Below, piece by piece: positions 62,729-64,000 of a DNA stretch of 64,000 nt (within the stretch, counting starts at the first letter, position 1; the number at the start of each line of letters is the position of its first letter). A program made the position numbers and the translations under genes. Under the pieces are notes generated by a model. The model searched no databases. It saw only the letters and a list, made by a program, of their open reading frames with translations, and was not told where the DNA came from. Origin of the DNA: Enterococcus wangshanyuanii (GTDB lineage: Bacteria; Bacillota; Bacilli; Lactobacillales; Enterococcaceae); NCBI RefSeq assembly GCF_002197645.1, contig NZ_CP021874.1:1426001-1490000 (forward strand), given 5' to 3'.

Positions 62729-64000
62729 TCAATATGCCTCCATTCCCGATTAGGCTTATAATTTGTTTTTATTGCATCACCGATGATAATCAGTTTTTTT
62801 CTAGCCCGAGTGACAGCAACATACGCCAAGTTTTGATAGTCATTTTCACTTGGTTGATAGGCAACCACATCCCATTCGCTCCCCTGGGATTTGTGAATGG
62901 TCAAGCCGTAAGCTAAATCAAAATTATTTTCTAAATCTTTTTGATTCTTAAAAGTGATAATTTCTTCACTATCTTTCTTTTTGGCACTATATGCAGAAAT
63001 GATTTGGAAAATTTGGCCATTGTAAAATCGGTCTTTTTCGTTTGTTTTCGCAACAATCATGTCATTGATACTAAAATTAGGTGATACAGTGACCGAACCA
63101 TGTTTGACTCGTTGCTGTTCATTGATCACTTTGACATTATGATTCGTAAAGGATAATGCTACTTCTGCCCCTCTTTTGAATGCTTCATCTGAATCACTTA
63201 CGACCTCTATATTTGGCATTGGCATATTGGAATTTTGTGGAATACCTAATATTTCTCTTCCCAATGCGATGATGTCTGCAGATTCAGACCGCCAGTTTTC
63301 TTTTAACTCAGCCGTTTTGAAAATTTCTTGCAGACGTTCAAAAGGACGACCGTACTCAATTGGTTCAAGTTGGTTTTTATCCCCAACAAAAATTAGCTGC
63401 TGCTGATCATAGATTCGCATTAATTTAGCAAATAATGGGGTTGATAACATGCCGCTTTCATCGATTACGATTGCATCACAATTTGCGGGATTATAAACAA
63501 AACTGTGGATTGTCTGAACTTTTACTTTACTCCCCTTTATTTTTGACTGTAATGCCTCTCTTGCTTTATGAGTAGGCGCCAGCACAGCCACATGCTTTCC
63601 ATTCAATTCCAACTGCTTGATTATTTCTGCAGTCACAAAGCTCTTTCCAGTTCCGGCTCCACCAACCAAACATGAAAATTGATGTTTTACACAAGTTTCC
63701 AAAGCTTCTCGTTGTTCTTTACTTATATTCAAGTGTTGGTCATATACCTGATTAAATGTTAATTTGTTTCGAGGAAGACTCCGGATCGATTTTGCAACAT
63801 AAAGTGTGTCTTTTGTCGTTAGATAATATGGTTCTTCATATAAGACAACACCAGTTCCTTTCAAATCATCGATGTGAAGGGCTACGATATCACTCCTTGT
63901 TTGTTGCATCTTTGTAGTAACATCAACGAAAACTTTAGCTGCTCTTTCTTGTTCTTCAGTATAATTAATTCCATATCGCACGATTGCATTTTTAGCATTT
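62725..64000 (-). CDS. RecD-like SF1 helicase (5' end outside window)
   Basis: At least 425 codons; frame stays open past the GTG at 63981 to the window edge, so the true start is outside. Walker A GGAGTGKS, Walker B VIDESGM, motif III GDKNQLEP and motif VI AVTRARKKL mark a RecD2-type helicase. The segment LKGTGVVLYEEPYYLTTK precedes the ATPase core. Acts in phage replication or recombination with the resolvase that follows. Confidence 0.88.
   Translation of the reverse strand, partial: NAKNAIVRYGINYTEEQERAAKVFVDVTTKMQQTRSDIVALHIDDLKGTGVVLYEEPYYLTTKDTLYVAKSIRSLPRNKLTFNQVYDQHLNISKEQREALETCVKHQFSCLVGGAGTGKSFVTAEIIKQLELNGKHVAVLAPTHKAREALQSKIKGSKVKVQTIHSFVYNPANCDAIVIDESGMLSTPLFAKLMRIYDQQQLIFVGDKNQLEPIEYGRPFERLQEIFKTAELKENWRSESADIIALGREILGIPQNSNMPMPNIEVVSDSDEAFKRGAEVALSFTNHNVKVINEQQRVKHGSVTVSPNFSINDMIVAKTNEKDRFYNGQIFQIISAYSAKKKDSEEIITFKNQKDLENNFDLAYGLTIHKSQGSEWDVVAYQPSENDYQNLAYVAVTRARKKLIIIGDAIKTNYKPNREWRHIE

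Larger units (their letters stand above)
32635..64000. mobile_element. Siphovirus prophage (right part outside window)
   Basis: From the tRNA-Arg 3' end to the window edge the gene order is that of a temperate siphophage: cargo, lysis, tail, head, packaging, late regulator, small early genes, resolvase, helicase. All but the cargo operon read on the minus strand. No integrase or repressor is seen within the window, so they should lie beyond 64,000. Head genes are intact; one early gene (60188-60649) looks frameshifted. Confidence 0.93.

Overview
The window is a low-GC Firmicute chromosome segment, almost certainly Enterococcus or a close relative. The evidence is an EfaCBA-type manganese transporter with DtxR-family operators, an LXG type VII toxin locus with its DUF3130/DUF3958-type partners, a cysteine desulfurase/DUF1831/MnmA cluster, methionine T-boxes, a sigma-54 gene, and an Enterococcus-like siphovirus prophage. 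Nothing in the sequence alone fixes the species.

Positions 1-32,560 are host chromosome. In order: a Bce-type antimicrobial-peptide detoxification module (permease cut by the window edge, ATPase, sensor kinase, regulator); topB; a DsbA/FrnE-like oxidoreductase behind a perfect operator palindrome; mnmA; DUF1831 and cysteine desulfurase; RarD; a Prs2-type PRPP synthetase; an anchored serine beta-lactamase-like hydrolase; the efaCBA manganese operon; an LXG toxin/immunity locus; a candidate small RNA; an ABC-F gene with a long leader containing an upstream peptide ORF and an attenuator; a methionine uptake operon (two MetQ, MetN, MetI, M20 amidohydrolase) behind two tandem T-boxes; DUF4234 plus a truncated DUF2752 remnant; tRNA-Thr, a GNAT gene and rpoN. 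The host part ends at tRNA-Arg(CCG).

From tRNA-Arg to the right edge is a temperate siphophage, incomplete here because its integrase and repressor lie beyond 64,000. Just inside the tRNA are four TTTGGGT repeats (probable integrase arm sites) and a three-gene forward-strand operon with a LexA box between its -35 and -10. Everything else reads on the minus strand. Going left to right this is: endolysin, holin, small membrane proteins, a tail protein with a glycerophosphodiester phosphodiesterase domain, tail spike, tape measure, tail chaperones (-1 frameshift), tail tube (+1 frameshift adding a fibronectin-III domain), connectors, capsid, scaffold, a Prp-like cysteine protease, portal, terminases, a ~1 kb structured non-coding region, a late regulator, then small early genes, a RuvC-like resolvase and a RecD-like helicase cut by the window edge.

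The strongest system-level observation is in the phage head module. A Prp-family protease (the family that trims ribosomal protein L27 at MNLQLFA-like sites) is encoded among structural genes, and capsid, scaffold and tail tube proteins all start with L27-like cleavage motifs. The next most interesting are the structured RNA region at about 57,200-58,140, the SOS-controlled cargo operon, and the ABC-F leader.
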